From contig NZ_JAUQSY010000009.1 of NCBI RefSeq assembly GCF_030580865.1, positions 62,001 through 126,000 on the forward strand: a stretch of DNA of 64,000 bases. The letters are read 5' to 3'. Both the position numbers and the translations under genes were made by a program. The stretch's first letter is position 1. Every line of letters begins with the position of its first letter. Below, in pieces: positions 8,692 to 17,085 of the stretch. Under the pieces are notes generated by a model. The model was not told where the DNA came from. It made no database searches and saw only the letters and a list, made by a program, of their open reading frames with translations. This DNA comes from Hymenobacter aranciens (GTDB lineage Bacteria > Bacteroidota > Bacteroidia > Cytophagales > Hymenobacteraceae).

Positions 8692-9969
8692 ATGCTCTTT
8701 AAACGTTTTTTATTTCCCGTCCTGTTGGCGCTGGCGTGGCTGGCGGCGCCCCTCGCGGCCCAGGCCAACCACGTGTTTATCCCGATGGATAACACCCAGA
8801 AGGAGCACCTAAAAGCATATGGGCTGGCCTTTTGGCTGCTGCAGCGCGAGGTGCCCGTCGATTGGTTGCTGAACTACCGGGGCGGCTCCTTCGCCTTCGA
8901 AACCGTGACCGGCGCCGAGAACGAGCTGGCCGTGCGCGGCATCACCTTCCAGGTGATTTCGGAGGCGCAGTACACCAGTATTCTTTCCGAAATAGCTGAC
9001 CCCAACGCCAACATGGACGTGATGAAGCTGGAGAAGGTGCCCAAAATCGCGGTGTACACGCCCAAAGGCAAGCAGCCTTGGGACGACGCCGTGACCCTGG
9101 TGCTGAGCTACGCCGAAATTCCCTACGACCAGATTTACGACGACGAGGTGCTGGCTGGTGTGCTGCCTAAGTACGACTGGCTACACATTCACCACGAGGA
9201 CTTTACCGGCGAATACGGCAAGTTCTACAGCAACTACCGCAACGCACCCTGGTACCAGCAGCAGCAGCGCGACGCCGAAGCCACCGCCAAGCGCAACGGC
9301 TTTGCCAAAGTGAGCCAGATGAAGGGTACGGTGACGGTGAAAATGCAGGAATTCATCGCCGGCGGCGGCTTTATGTTTGCCATGTGCGGTGCCACCGATA
9401 CTTACGATATTGCCCTGGCGGGCCTGGGTATCGACATGGTAGAGAGCATGTACGACGGCGACCCCGCCGACCCTAACGCCCAGAGCAAGCTGAATTTCAA
9501 CCGCACGCTGGCGTTCCAGAACTTCCAGCTCGTGCGCGACCCCTACCAGTACGAGTACTCCAACATCGACATGGACCCGCGCGAGCGCGGCCTGGGCGAG
9601 GGCAACGACTACTTCCAGCTCTTCACGTTCTCGGCCAAGTATGACCCCGTGCCCACCATGCTCTGCCAGGACCACGAGAAGGTCATCAAAGGCTTCATGG
9701 GCCAGACCACTGCGTTTCGCAAGCCGCTCATCAAGAACGACGTGACCATAATGGCCGACACCAAGCAGACCGGCGAGGCCCGCTACCTGCACGGTACGCT
9801 GGGCAAGGGCACTTGGACTTTCTATGGCGGCCACGACCCCGAGGACTACCAGCACATGGTGGGCGAAGAGCCGACCGACCTGTCGCTGCACCCCAATTCG
9901 CCCGGCTACCGGCTGATTCTGAACAATGTGCTGTTTCCGGCGGCCAAGAAAAAGAAGCAAAAAACCTGA
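8692..9969 (+). CDS. Conserved Bacteroidota exported protein (often mislabelled asparagine synthetase B)
   Basis: 425 residues from an ATG at 8692, chosen because it opens a clear signal peptide (MLFKRFLFPVLLALAWLAAP, cleavage after AAQA). The mature protein begins NHVFIPMDNTQKEHLKAYG and contains LNYRGGSFAF, VLSYAEIPYDQIYDDEV, a HIHHEDFTGEYGKFY stretch, GGGFMFAMCGATDTYDIAL and a late TWTFYGGHDPEDYQH. This family is widespread in Bacteroidota and public records often call it asparagine synthetase B, but I see no glutamine-amidotransferase or AMP-forming synthetase motifs, and export argues against that role. The GGG..CGATDT and GGHDPEDYQH parts suggest a class-I-glutaminase-like flavodoxin fold. 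A terminator follows. Confidence 0.75.
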   Translation: MLFKRFLFPVLLALAWLAAPLAAQANHVFIPMDNTQKEHLKAYGLAFWLLQREVPVDWLLNYRGGSFAFETVTGAENELAVRGITFQVISEAQYTSILSEIADPNANMDVMKLEKVPKIAVYTPKGKQPWDDAVTLVLSYAEIPYDQIYDDEVLAGVLPKYDWLHIHHEDFTGEYGKFYSNYRNAPWYQQQQRDAEATAKRNGFAKVSQMKGTVTVKMQEFIAGGGFMFAMCGATDTYDIALAGLGIDMVESMYDGDPADPNAQSKLNFNRTLAFQNFQLVRDPYQYEYSNIDMDPRERGLGEGNDYFQLFTFSAKYDPVPTMLCQDHEKVIKGFMGQTTAFRKPLIKNDVTIMADTKQTGEARYLHGTLGKGTWTFYGGHDPEDYQHMVGEEPTDLSLHPNSPGYRLILNNVLFPAAKKKKQKT

Positions 9970-9972
9970 TTT

Positions 9973-10007
9973 AAAAAACCTTCCTGCCCAACCAGGAAGG
10001 TTTTTTT
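9973..10007 (+). terminator. Rho-independent terminator
   Basis: Fourteen-bp stem AAAAAACCTTCCTG / CAGGAAGGTTTTTT with a six-base loop, ending in seven T. Confidence 0.85.
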
Positions 10008-10010
10008 AGG

Positions 10011-10030
10011 TAGTTTTGCGCAAACGTTTG
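10011..10030 (+). promoter_or_regulatory. GH53 promoter -7 box with overlapping LacI-type operator
   Basis: TAGTTTTG (10011-10018) fits TAnnTTTG. Two bases later the perfect palindrome CAAACGTTTG (10021-10030) sits where transcription should begin, 7 bp before the ATG. The same core occurs twice at 1525-1557. A LacI/GalR-type repressor answering to a sugar is a plausible ligand-responsive regulator. Confidence 0.45.
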
Positions 10031-10037
10031 TGTTGTC

Positions 10038-11162
10038 ATGGAGATGAAAAATATTCTGCGCGCTCTGCCGTTACTAATGGTGCTGGCCGCTTGTAAAAAG
10101 GATGATACGCCTGCTACTCCCGTCACTCCCGTTGCAGAGCCGGGCTATTACCGGGGGGCCGATTTGTCGTTTTCGCCGGAGCTGGTGGCTGCCAACGTTG
10201 GCTTCACCGACAACGGACAGCGCAGCACGCCCCTGGCTACCCTGAAGCGCCACGGTGGCAACCTGGTGCGCCTGCGCCTGTGGCACACGCCGACTGACGG
10301 CCACAGCGGCTTGGCCGAAGTGGCGGCCTTCGCCCGCCAGGCCAAGCAGGCTGGCTTATCAGTGTTGCTCGATATTCACTACGCCGATTCCTGGACCGAC
10401 CCTAGCCAGCAGCCTACGCCCCGCGCCTGGCAGAACCTGTCGTATAGCGCATTGCAGGACAGTGTGTATGGCTACACCCGCCGGGTGCTACGGGTGATGA
10501 AAGCCCAGCAGGCCCAGCCCGCGCTGGTGCAAATCGGCAACGAGGTGAACGGCGGGATGCTCTGGCCGCAGGGACGGGTAAGCAGTGCCGCCGATTATGC
10601 CAAACTGGCTCCGCTGCTGCAGAAGGGGCTGGCGGCGGTGGCCGACGAAAACGCCGGCCTGACCCAGCCCATGCGTACCATTATTCATTTCGCCGGGGCC
10701 GAGTACGCCGTTAATTTCTTTGAGGCGCTGGCACAAAGGGGCGTGCAGCCCGACGTGCTGGGGCTCTCCTACTACCCGCAGTTTCATGGCAAAGACCTGG
10801 ACCAGTGGCAGCAGTGGCTGACGACGCTGGTGCAGCAAACCAACCGCGACGTCCTGCTCTGCGAAACGGCCTATCCGTTTTCGCTTGGCTATGCCGATTA
10901 CACGCACAACTCACTGGGATTGAGCTCACAGCTGATTCCGGATTATTCAGCTACGCCAGCCGGGCAGCAGGCCTATCTCAGCGAAGTCAACCGCCGGCTG
11001 AAGGCACTACCGGGCGGGCACGGCCTGGGATTTTGCTATTGGGCACCCGATTGGGTGGCCTGGCGCGGCCCCACGGCCACCAATGGCTCGGGCTGGGAAA
11101 ACCAGGCGCTGTACGATTTCAACCTGAAGGCGCTACCGGCCTGGTCGGCGTTTGCCGAGTAG
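10038..11162 (+). CDS. Arabinogalactan endo-beta-1,4-galactanase, GH53 lipoprotein
   Basis: Hydrolyses beta-1,4-galactan side chains of pectin. 374 residues with a lipoprotein signal (lipobox LLMVLAAC then KKDDT), so it is probably anchored in the outer membrane. The GH53 TIM barrel shows the usual start GADLSF, then GNLVRLRLWHTP, VLLDIHYADSWTDPSQQ, the acid/base glutamate E169 in VQIGNEVNGGMLWPQG, and the nucleophile E276 in VLLCETAYPF, followed by GFCYWAPDWV. Length suits the family. It precedes a GH2 enzyme by 41 bp on the same strand, so the two may degrade galactan or galacto-oligosaccharides in sequence. The promoter region has a LacI-type palindrome. Confidence 0.92.
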   Translation: MEMKNILRALPLLMVLAACKKDDTPATPVTPVAEPGYYRGADLSFSPELVAANVGFTDNGQRSTPLATLKRHGGNLVRLRLWHTPTDGHSGLAEVAAFARQAKQAGLSVLLDIHYADSWTDPSQQPTPRAWQNLSYSALQDSVYGYTRRVLRVMKAQQAQPALVQIGNEVNGGMLWPQGRVSSAADYAKLAPLLQKGLAAVADENAGLTQPMRTIIHFAGAEYAVNFFEALAQRGVQPDVLGLSYYPQFHGKDLDQWQQWLTTLVQQTNRDVLLCETAYPFSLGYADYTHNSLGLSSQLIPDYSATPAGQQAYLSEVNRRLKALPGGHGLGFCYWAPDWVAWRGPTATNGSGWENQALYDFNLKALPAWSAFAE

Positions 11163-11203
11163 ATACGTGCATCAATTAAAGGCGGGGGCCGTTAAGCAGA
11201 CCT

Positions 11204-13066
11204 ATGGAAGACCTCACCCACGCCAATTATGGCCTCTCAGCCAGTCAGGAAGAGTCCGATGATGACTTTTCCAACCCCCTGCCCCGCGCCGTGCTACGCA
11301 GCACTAACCACGTATTGCTCGACGGGGAATGGCATTTTGCCCTTGATGCTGATGATATAGGCCTGCGCGACAAATGGCATTTGGGCCACCGCTACGACTA
11401 CACGGCCCAGTGGCCCGGCTCGGTAGAACACCATTTAGCCGAAGCCCACGGCCTGGCTAGTCCGGCCGTGTGGCACGACCGGGTGGTGGTGTGGTACGAG
11501 CGCACATTTGAGCTGCCCAGCCGCGCTGGCATCGACCTCAAAAAAGACCTGCTGCAGCTGACTTTTGGCGCCTGCGGCTACGAGACACGGGTGTGGCTCA
11601 ACGGCACGCTGCTGCGCACGGTGGAGGGTGAGGAAATCCATTATGGCGAGTACACCTCGTTTTCCTACGAGCTGGATGAGAGCATTCTACGGCCTATAAA
11701 CCGTCTCACGGTGCGTATTGCCGACACGATGGACGCTGACGTACCCCGCGGCAAGCAGGAGTCGCACGTGTACAAGCGCGGCGGCATCTGGTACCAGACC
11801 TACACCGGAGCCGTGCGCTCGGTATGGCTCGAAATGGTGGAGCGCAACCGCCTGCGCTCGCGGGTGGGCGTGGTGAGCATCGTGGAAGACCAGCTGGTGC
11901 GCTTCAACCTCACCATGCGGATTCACGATGCCGGCCGCTACGTGGTGCGCCTGCGGGTGTTCGACCTGCACGCCGCCGACGATGCCGCGCCGCGGGCTCT
12001 CTCCGACTTCCCGCTGCCGCTGAGCGCCGGGCAGCACGAGCAGCGCCTGGTGGTGGAGGTGCCCGGCGCCCGTCTTTGGAGTCCCGACGAGCCCGTGCGC
12101 TACCGCCTGGTAGCCGAGCTGATTGACGAAAGCGGCTACGTAGCGAGTATTGAGGCGCATTTTGGGTTGCGCAAGATTGAGTCGCGCGGCCGCTACGTGT
12201 ACCTCAACAACGAAACCATCTACCTCGACGGTATTCTGTACCAGCCCGGCACGGCCAGCTACGAGCAGATGCGCCAGCACTTTCACGCCATGAAAGCGCT
12301 GGGCTGCAACCTAGTGCGCGTGCACATTGCCGGCGTCGACCCGCGCCTCTACAACCTGGCCGACGAGCTGGGCCTGCTGCTGTGGGTGGAGGTGCCCAGC
12401 CCCCATAGCTCGACGCCGCGCAGCCGCGAAAACCACCGCGCCGAGCTGCTGCGCATGCTGGCTCTCATCGAAACTCATCCGTCGGTGGTTATTTGGAGCT
12501 TGTATAACGAGGACTGGGGCGCCCAGGACATCGCCACCAATCCCGAAACCCGCGCCTACATCACCGAGATGTACCACTTTATGCAGCTGGCGCACCCGCA
12601 GTTTCTGGTGGTGGATAACGACGGCTGGCACCACATTTCCTACACCGGCCGCCTGAAATCGGACCTGCTCACGGCCCACCTCTACACGCCCGACTTGAAC
12701 CGCTGGCGCGAACTGCTCGACCGCCTGATTGGTGGCGAGCTGGAAGGCACAGCGGCCTTCCCGCTGGTGGTGGGCGACCCGTTCTTCTACCGCCGCCAAG
12801 TACCGCTCATCGTGAGCGAGTGGGGCGGCTTCGGCTTCCCCGACTACGGCGGGCCGCAGGATGCCGAGGCCCGCACGGCCAGCATCCGCGCCTTCAAGCA
12901 GGAACTGCGCCGCCGCCCCATTGCCGGCGATGTGTACACCCAGGCTACCAACATCGAGGACGAGCGCAACGGCCTCATCAATTTCCAGACCGGCGCGCTG
13001 GAGGTGCCCGAAGGGCTGCTCCACTCCGAGCCCGAGGAACCGCCCACAGCCCAGCCAGCGAGCTGA
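11204..13066 (+). CDS. Glycoside hydrolase family 2 enzyme (beta-galactosidase/beta-glucuronidase type)
   Basis: 620 residues: N-terminal jelly-roll sugar-binding domain (about 25-200, including KRGGIWYQTYTGAVRSVWLE), an immunoglobulin-like beta sandwich (about 205-325), then a TIM barrel with the acid/base glutamate E436 in VIWSLYNEDWG and the nucleophile E539 in IVSEWGGFGFPDYGG. No signal peptide is visible, so the enzyme should act in the cytoplasm or be exported by another route. Being directly downstream of GH53, it may cleave galacto-oligosaccharides released by that enzyme, but the exact sugar cannot be told from sequence. Shorter than LacZ (1,020 residues) and near the usual length of beta-glucuronidases. 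Confidence 0.88.
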   Translation: MEDLTHANYGLSASQEESDDDFSNPLPRAVLRSTNHVLLDGEWHFALDADDIGLRDKWHLGHRYDYTAQWPGSVEHHLAEAHGLASPAVWHDRVVVWYERTFELPSRAGIDLKKDLLQLTFGACGYETRVWLNGTLLRTVEGEEIHYGEYTSFSYELDESILRPINRLTVRIADTMDADVPRGKQESHVYKRGGIWYQTYTGAVRSVWLEMVERNRLRSRVGVVSIVEDQLVRFNLTMRIHDAGRYVVRLRVFDLHAADDAAPRALSDFPLPLSAGQHEQRLVVEVPGARLWSPDEPVRYRLVAELIDESGYVASIEAHFGLRKIESRGRYVYLNNETIYLDGILYQPGTASYEQMRQHFHAMKALGCNLVRVHIAGVDPRLYNLADELGLLLWVEVPSPHSSTPRSRENHRAELLRMLALIETHPSVVIWSLYNEDWGAQDIATNPETRAYITEMYHFMQLAHPQFLVVDNDGWHHISYTGRLKSDLLTAHLYTPDLNRWRELLDRLIGGELEGTAAFPLVVGDPFFYRRQVPLIVSEWGGFGFPDYGGPQDAEARTASIRAFKQELRRRPIAGDVYTQATNIEDERNGLINFQTGALEVPEGLLHSEPEEPPTAQPAS

Positions 13067-13141
13067 TTTTCGCACCTTGAGAAAAGATGGTGAATCCTAC
13101 CGTTACTTTGTAAGTCGGTTTATTCACCACCTTTTACCTTC

Positions 13142-13921
13142 ATGTCCTTTCTATATCGTATCGGGCTGTTGCTGGCGCTGGCTGGCGGCCCGCTTCTCAC
13201 CATTTCCAGCTGTTCTTCTGACAAAAAGGAAGACCCCCAGCCCACCACCGGCAGCCTGGCCGGCACTGTTAATCCCGCCGGTAGCCTTAGCAAGGTAACG
13301 GCCACCGACGCGGGCGGCCTCACCTTCGTGGCCACACCCGAAGCCAGCGGCGCCTTCACCATCGCCGACCTCAAGCCTGGCGTCTATATCCTCAGCTTCA
13401 CCCCCGCCACCGGCTATCTGCAGCCCGGCACCCGTAGTATCACGATAGTGGCCGGCCAGAAAGCCGCCGCCGGCACCGTCGAAGTAGAGTCGGACGGCTC
13501 GATTCGGAGTGGCACCGTGAGCTGGAACCGCGACGGCGTGGCCTATTCGACCACAACCGTGCAAGGCAGCTACGCACCACAGTTCGCGGGCGCTAACACC
13601 CTGATGCTGCTAGCCAAGGCAGCCACCGGCGGTACCCAAAACCAGGTCGACATCCGTATTGACTACCTGACCAGCCTGGCCCCCAACACCTACCAGCTAC
13701 GCCGCACCACGGGCCCGGGCGGCGTGTCGGAAGGATTTTACACCACGAGCGGGGCCTCGGCCACCAGCTTCTACGTCGTCGACACGGGCAGCCTCACCAT
13801 CACGTCTTTCGACGCCACTACCCGCGTCCTGAGCGGCACCTTCGCTTTCACCGCCGACGGGTTCAACAACACGACCGGTACTACCAGCATCAGCAACGGC
13901 ACCTTCCGGGTACAGCTCTAG
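13142..13921 (+). CDS. Lipoprotein with carboxypeptidase-regulatory-like domain
   Basis: 259 residues. The N-terminus is a lipoprotein signal ending in LLTISSCSSD, followed by acidic/Lys residues. Residues about 35-115 form a CarboxypepD_reg-like beta sandwich (GSLAGTVNPAGSLSKVTAT, GAFTIADLKPGVYILSF). The C-terminal 140 residues form a beta-rich domain ending in SGTFAFTADGFNNTTGT and SNGTFRVQL, resembling the DUF6252 type found in Bacteroidota lipoproteins. It follows the two glycoside hydrolases by 75 bp but has no enzymatic motif; a surface-binding role is possible. Function unknown. Confidence 0.65.
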   Translation: MSFLYRIGLLLALAGGPLLTISSCSSDKKEDPQPTTGSLAGTVNPAGSLSKVTATDAGGLTFVATPEASGAFTIADLKPGVYILSFTPATGYLQPGTRSITIVAGQKAAAGTVEVESDGSIRSGTVSWNRDGVAYSTTTVQGSYAPQFAGANTLMLLAKAATGGTQNQVDIRIDYLTSLAPNTYQLRRTTGPGGVSEGFYTTSGASATSFYVVDTGSLTITSFDATTRVLSGTFAFTADGFNNTTGTTSISNGTFRVQL

Positions 13922-13978
13922 TGGCTGGGGCTCTCGCCATCACGACTAGGTTGCCGGTTAGCATGGCCTTTTTAACCT

Positions 13979-14020
13979 GAAAAGCGCCCTGGCGGTACGA
14001 AGCTGCCGGGGCGCTTTTTT
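13979..14020 (+). terminator. Rho-independent terminator after the lipoprotein gene
   Basis: Stem AAAGCGCC / GGCGCTTT with inner pairing around CTGGCGG and CTGCCGG, followed by a T run. Confidence 0.7.
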
Positions 14021-14067
14021 ATGCCTTCGAGCTAACCCTCACTCAACGCTGCCGGTTGTAGCTGAAG

Positions 14068-14075
14068 TATCTTTG
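14068..14075 (+). promoter_or_regulatory. -7 promoter box TATCTTTG of mrp
   Basis: Perfect TAnnTTTG match 44 bp upstream of the mrp ATG. Confidence 0.45.
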
Positions 14076-14118
14076 CACCGCGCTGCCCCCGGCGCGCCCA
14101 CTCCGCTTTTCCGCCCCA

Positions 14119-15219
14119 ATGTCCATTACCAAAGAAGCCATACTAAAAGCCCTCAGCTACGTGGAAGAGCCCGACCTGGGCCAGGACCTCGTGACGCTGA
14201 ACATGATTGAGAACATTGAAATCGACGGCCTCACCGTCAGCTTCACCGTTGTGCTCACCACGCCGGCCTGCCCGCTCAAGCAACTCATTCACGACGCCTG
14301 TGAGCGCGCCATCCACACCATGGTGGAGAAGGACGCCAACGTGGTCATCCAGATGACCTCGCGCGTGACCTCCATGCGCAACAACCGTGACGTGCTGCCC
14401 GGCGTGAAAAATATCATTGCCATTGCCTCGGGCAAGGGTGGCGTGGGTAAAAGCACCGTCACGGCCAACCTGGCGGTGGCCCTGGCCGCTTCCGGCGCCA
14501 AGGTCGGCCTGGTCGATGCCGATATTTCGGGCCCCAGCATGCCGGTGATGTTTGGCGTAGAAGACGCGCAGCCGCACGTGTTCCAGGGCCCGAACGGCAA
14601 AAACCTCATCCAGCCCATCGAGAAATACGGCGTCAAGCTGATGAGTATCGGCTTCCTGGCTCCGGCCGAGGCGGCCATCGTGTGGCGCGGCCCCATGGCC
14701 TCGTCGGCGCTGAAACAGTTTATTACTGAAGTAGATTGGGGGGAGCTCGACTACCTGCTGCTCGACCTGCCGCCCGGCACTTCCGACATCCACCTCACGC
14801 TGGTGCAAACCGTGCCCGTGACCGGCGCCGTCATCGTCACGACGCCGCAGAAAGTGGCCCTGGCCGACGCCCAGAAAGGCCTGCAGATGTTCCGCCAGCC
14901 TCAAATCAACGTGCCGGTGCTGGGCGTCGTCGAAAACATGGCCTGGTTTACCCCGGCCGAGCTGCCCGACAGCAAATACTACATCTTCGGCGAAGGTGGC
15001 GGCCAGCGCCTGGCCACCCAGCACGACCTGCCGCTGCTGGGCCAGCTGCCGCTGGTGCAGTCCATCCGCGAAAACGGCGACCAGGGCCAGCCGGCCGTGC
15101 TCGACCCCGGGTCGGCAGTAGGTCAGGCGTTTGCCGAACTGGCCGAAACCATCGCCCGCCAAATCAGTATCCGTAACAACCGCGCCCCCAAAACGCAGGT
15201 GGTGCAGATGAACTCGTAG
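14119..15219 (+). CDS. mrp: Mrp/NBP35-family Fe-S carrier ATPase
   Basis: Cytoplasmic P-loop protein that carries or delivers Fe-S clusters. 366 residues: an N-terminal MIP18/DUF59 domain (about 1-90, with VVLTTPACPLKQLIHDAC), then the ParA/MinD-like ATPase with the deviant Walker A SGKGGVGKSTV near residue 105, LVDADISGPSMPVMFG, and the Walker B segment LLDLPPGTSDIHL. In many Mrp proteins a CxxC pair follows ENMxxF and bridges the Fe-S cluster; here the region reads ENMAWFTPAELPDSKYYIFG with no cysteine. A NifU C-terminal-like gene follows 89 bp downstream, which fits an Fe-S assembly role. Confidence 0.9.
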   Translation: MSITKEAILKALSYVEEPDLGQDLVTLNMIENIEIDGLTVSFTVVLTTPACPLKQLIHDACERAIHTMVEKDANVVIQMTSRVTSMRNNRDVLPGVKNIIAIASGKGGVGKSTVTANLAVALAASGAKVGLVDADISGPSMPVMFGVEDAQPHVFQGPNGKNLIQPIEKYGVKLMSIGFLAPAEAAIVWRGPMASSALKQFITEVDWGELDYLLLDLPPGTSDIHLTLVQTVPVTGAVIVTTPQKVALADAQKGLQMFRQPQINVPVLGVVENMAWFTPAELPDSKYYIFGEGGGQRLATQHDLPLLGQLPLVQSIRENGDQGQPAVLDPGSAVGQAFAELAETIARQISIRNNRAPKTQVVQMNS

Positions 15220-15308
15220 CGGCGCGGAATTAAGCCGCCGTTTATGCCGTTCTTTGTCCTGATTCCCTCCCCGTGCGGCGTGCTACCGCGCCCTAGTCCC
15301 GTTAGAAA

Positions 15309-15545
15309 ATGATTGCCGAACATCCTCTCCTGCCCCGCATCGAAGCCGCTCTGGATGGCCTGCGCCCCTACCTCGCCACCGACGGTGGCAACGTGCGCGT
15401 AGCCAACATCACCGAAGAAGGCGTGCTGCAGCTCGAATGGGAAGGCGCCTGCGGGGCCTGCCCCATGTCGCCAATGACCCGCGCCGGCCTCGAAGACACT
15501 GTACGCAAGGCCGTGCCGGAAATCACGGCCGTTGAAGCGAAGTAA
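15309..15545 (+). CDS. NifU C-terminal-domain protein (Fe-S scaffold)
   Basis: A 78-residue stand-alone Nfu/NifU C-terminal domain. It contains LRPYLATDGGNVRV, then WEGACGACPMSPMT with the CxxC pair that binds a labile Fe-S cluster between two subunits, and ends VRKAVPEITAVEA. These small scaffolds hand clusters to target proteins. Location directly downstream of mrp on the same strand supports joint work in cluster transfer. Length and motif match the family well. Confidence 0.92.
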   Translation: MIAEHPLLPRIEAALDGLRPYLATDGGNVRVANITEEGVLQLEWEGACGACPMSPMTRAGLEDTVRKAVPEITAVEAK

Positions 15546-15571
15546 AATCTACTTTCTGGTCTTCGGCAAAC

Positions 15572-15673
15572 AAAGCACGTCATGCTGAACGCAGTGAAGC
15601 ATCTTTACCGCCATAGTAATTCAGTTTACTGACGCGGTAGAGATGCTTCACTGCGTTCAGCATGACGTGCTTT
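15572..15673. repeat. 33-bp perfect inverted repeat, dispersed hairpin family (copy 1)
   Basis: Arms at 15572-15604 and 15641-15673 are exact reverse complements over 33 bp and contain the word GTCATGCTGAACGCAGTGAAG. The 36-bp loop pairs further (TACCGC with GCGGTA). A second copy with the same core lies at 39008-39125. Whether it acts as a terminator, a RNA processing site or a mobile REP-like element is not shown. Confidence 0.9.
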
Positions 15674-15742
15674 CTCGTGTGAATTGCTCTACTTTGCGCT
15701 GCAACGCTCTATTCTCTCCTCACATCCTGACTTTTCTCTCCC

Positions 15743-17029
15743 ATGGCCACCTCGCCCAACTCGCCCACGTTGCGCTCTTGGATTGACATCCCGCCCCACC
15801 ACGATTTCCCCATCCAGAACCTGCCCTTCGGCGTGTTTACCACCGAGTCGAGCGGACCGCGGCTGACGGTAGCCATTGGCGATTATGCGTTCGATTTGTA
15901 CGCAGCCCATCAGTACCATTTCTTTGAAGACATTCCTGAATTAGCTGGCGTCGAGCCCAAAGTATTCCGTCGCCGCTCGCTCAATGCCTTTCTGCGCCTG
16001 GGACGGCCGGCATGGCGGGCCGTGCGCCAGCGCGTGAGCGAACTGTTGCGCCACGACAATCCCGAACTGCGCGACAACGCCGAAGCTGTGCGCGCCTGCC
16101 TCGTGCGCCAGCGCGACGTAACCATGCTGCGCCCCATTAAACCGCAGAACTACACCGATTTCTACAGCAGTATCGAGCACGCTACCAACGTCGGCATCAT
16201 GTTTCGCGACCCGGCTAACGCCCTGCTGCCCAACTGGCGGCACATTCCCATCGGCTACCACGGCCGCACCAGCAGCATCGTGGCCAGCGGTACGCCCATC
16301 CGCCGCCCCAACGGTCAGCGCAAAGCCCCCGATGAAACCCAGCCCAGCTTCGGCCCCAGCCGCCAGCTCGATTTTGAGCTCGAAATGGCCTTTATCGTCG
16401 GCCAAAGCACCGAGCTCGGCCAGCCCGTGCCCATCGCGCAGGCCGAAGACCATATTTTCGGCCTCTGCCTCTTCAACGACTGGAGCGCCCGCGACCTGCA
16501 AAGCTGGGAATACGTGCCACTGGGCCCCTTCCTCGGCAAAAACTTCGGCAGCAGCGTGGCTCCCTGGGTGGTCACGCTCGATGCGCTGGAACCTTTCCGC
16601 ATCGCCGGCCCTGTGCAGGAGCCCGCGCCCTTGCCCTACCTGCAGCTCCCTGGCGCGCACAACTTTGACGTACACCTCGAAGTGGCCCTGCAGCCCGAAG
16701 GCGGCACCGAAACCACCATCAGCCGCAGCAATTTCGGCCTGATGTACTGGAACATGGCTCAGCAGCTCGCCCATCACGCTTCCAACGGCTGCAACCTCGA
16801 AGCCGGCGACCTCTACGCCTCCGGCACCATCTCAGGCCCCACGCCCGACTCGCTCGGCTCGATGCTGGAGCTGGCCTGGCGCGGCACCCGCCCCCTACCC
16901 CTTCCCGACGGCTCGGAGCGCAAATTTCTGCTCGACGGCGACACGGTAACTATGCGTGGTTACGCCGAAAAGGACGGCGTGCGTATCGGCTTTGGCGAGG
17001 TTAGCGGGCAGGTGCTGCCGGCGCTGTAA
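15743..17029 (+). CDS. fahA: Fumarylacetoacetase
   Basis: Last step of tyrosine and phenylalanine breakdown: hydrolyses fumarylacetoacetate to fumarate and acetoacetate. 428 residues with the FAH N-terminal SH3-like domain (FPIQNLPFGVFTT) and the catalytic domain: YTDFYSSIEHATNVGIMFR, PIGYHGRTSSIV, RPNGQRKAPDETQPSFGPS, LDFELEMAFIVG, and FLGKNFGSSVAPWVV. Metal ligands and the catalytic histidine (in SSIEHA) are present. Length is close to that of eukaryotic FAH (about 420). The gene stands alone; other tyrosine-degradation genes are not in this window. Confidence 0.95.
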   Translation: MATSPNSPTLRSWIDIPPHHDFPIQNLPFGVFTTESSGPRLTVAIGDYAFDLYAAHQYHFFEDIPELAGVEPKVFRRRSLNAFLRLGRPAWRAVRQRVSELLRHDNPELRDNAEAVRACLVRQRDVTMLRPIKPQNYTDFYSSIEHATNVGIMFRDPANALLPNWRHIPIGYHGRTSSIVASGTPIRRPNGQRKAPDETQPSFGPSRQLDFELEMAFIVGQSTELGQPVPIAQAEDHIFGLCLFNDWSARDLQSWEYVPLGPFLGKNFGSSVAPWVVTLDALEPFRIAGPVQEPAPLPYLQLPGAHNFDVHLEVALQPEGGTETTISRSNFGLMYWNMAQQLAHHASNGCNLEAGDLYASGTISGPTPDSLGSMLELAWRGTRPLPLPDGSERKFLLDGDTVTMRGYAEKDGVRIGFGEVSGQVLPAL

Positions 17030-17085
17030 ATACAATAAGTAGAATTGAGGCGCGTTCTTAGCCCAGAAATATCTCTCAGACATTT

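Noticed and set aside
14143..15162. 339-residue reverse frame opposite mrp
   Set aside because: Shadow frame produced by high GC; His/Gly/Val-rich composition and no motif, while the forward frame is a clear Mrp protein.
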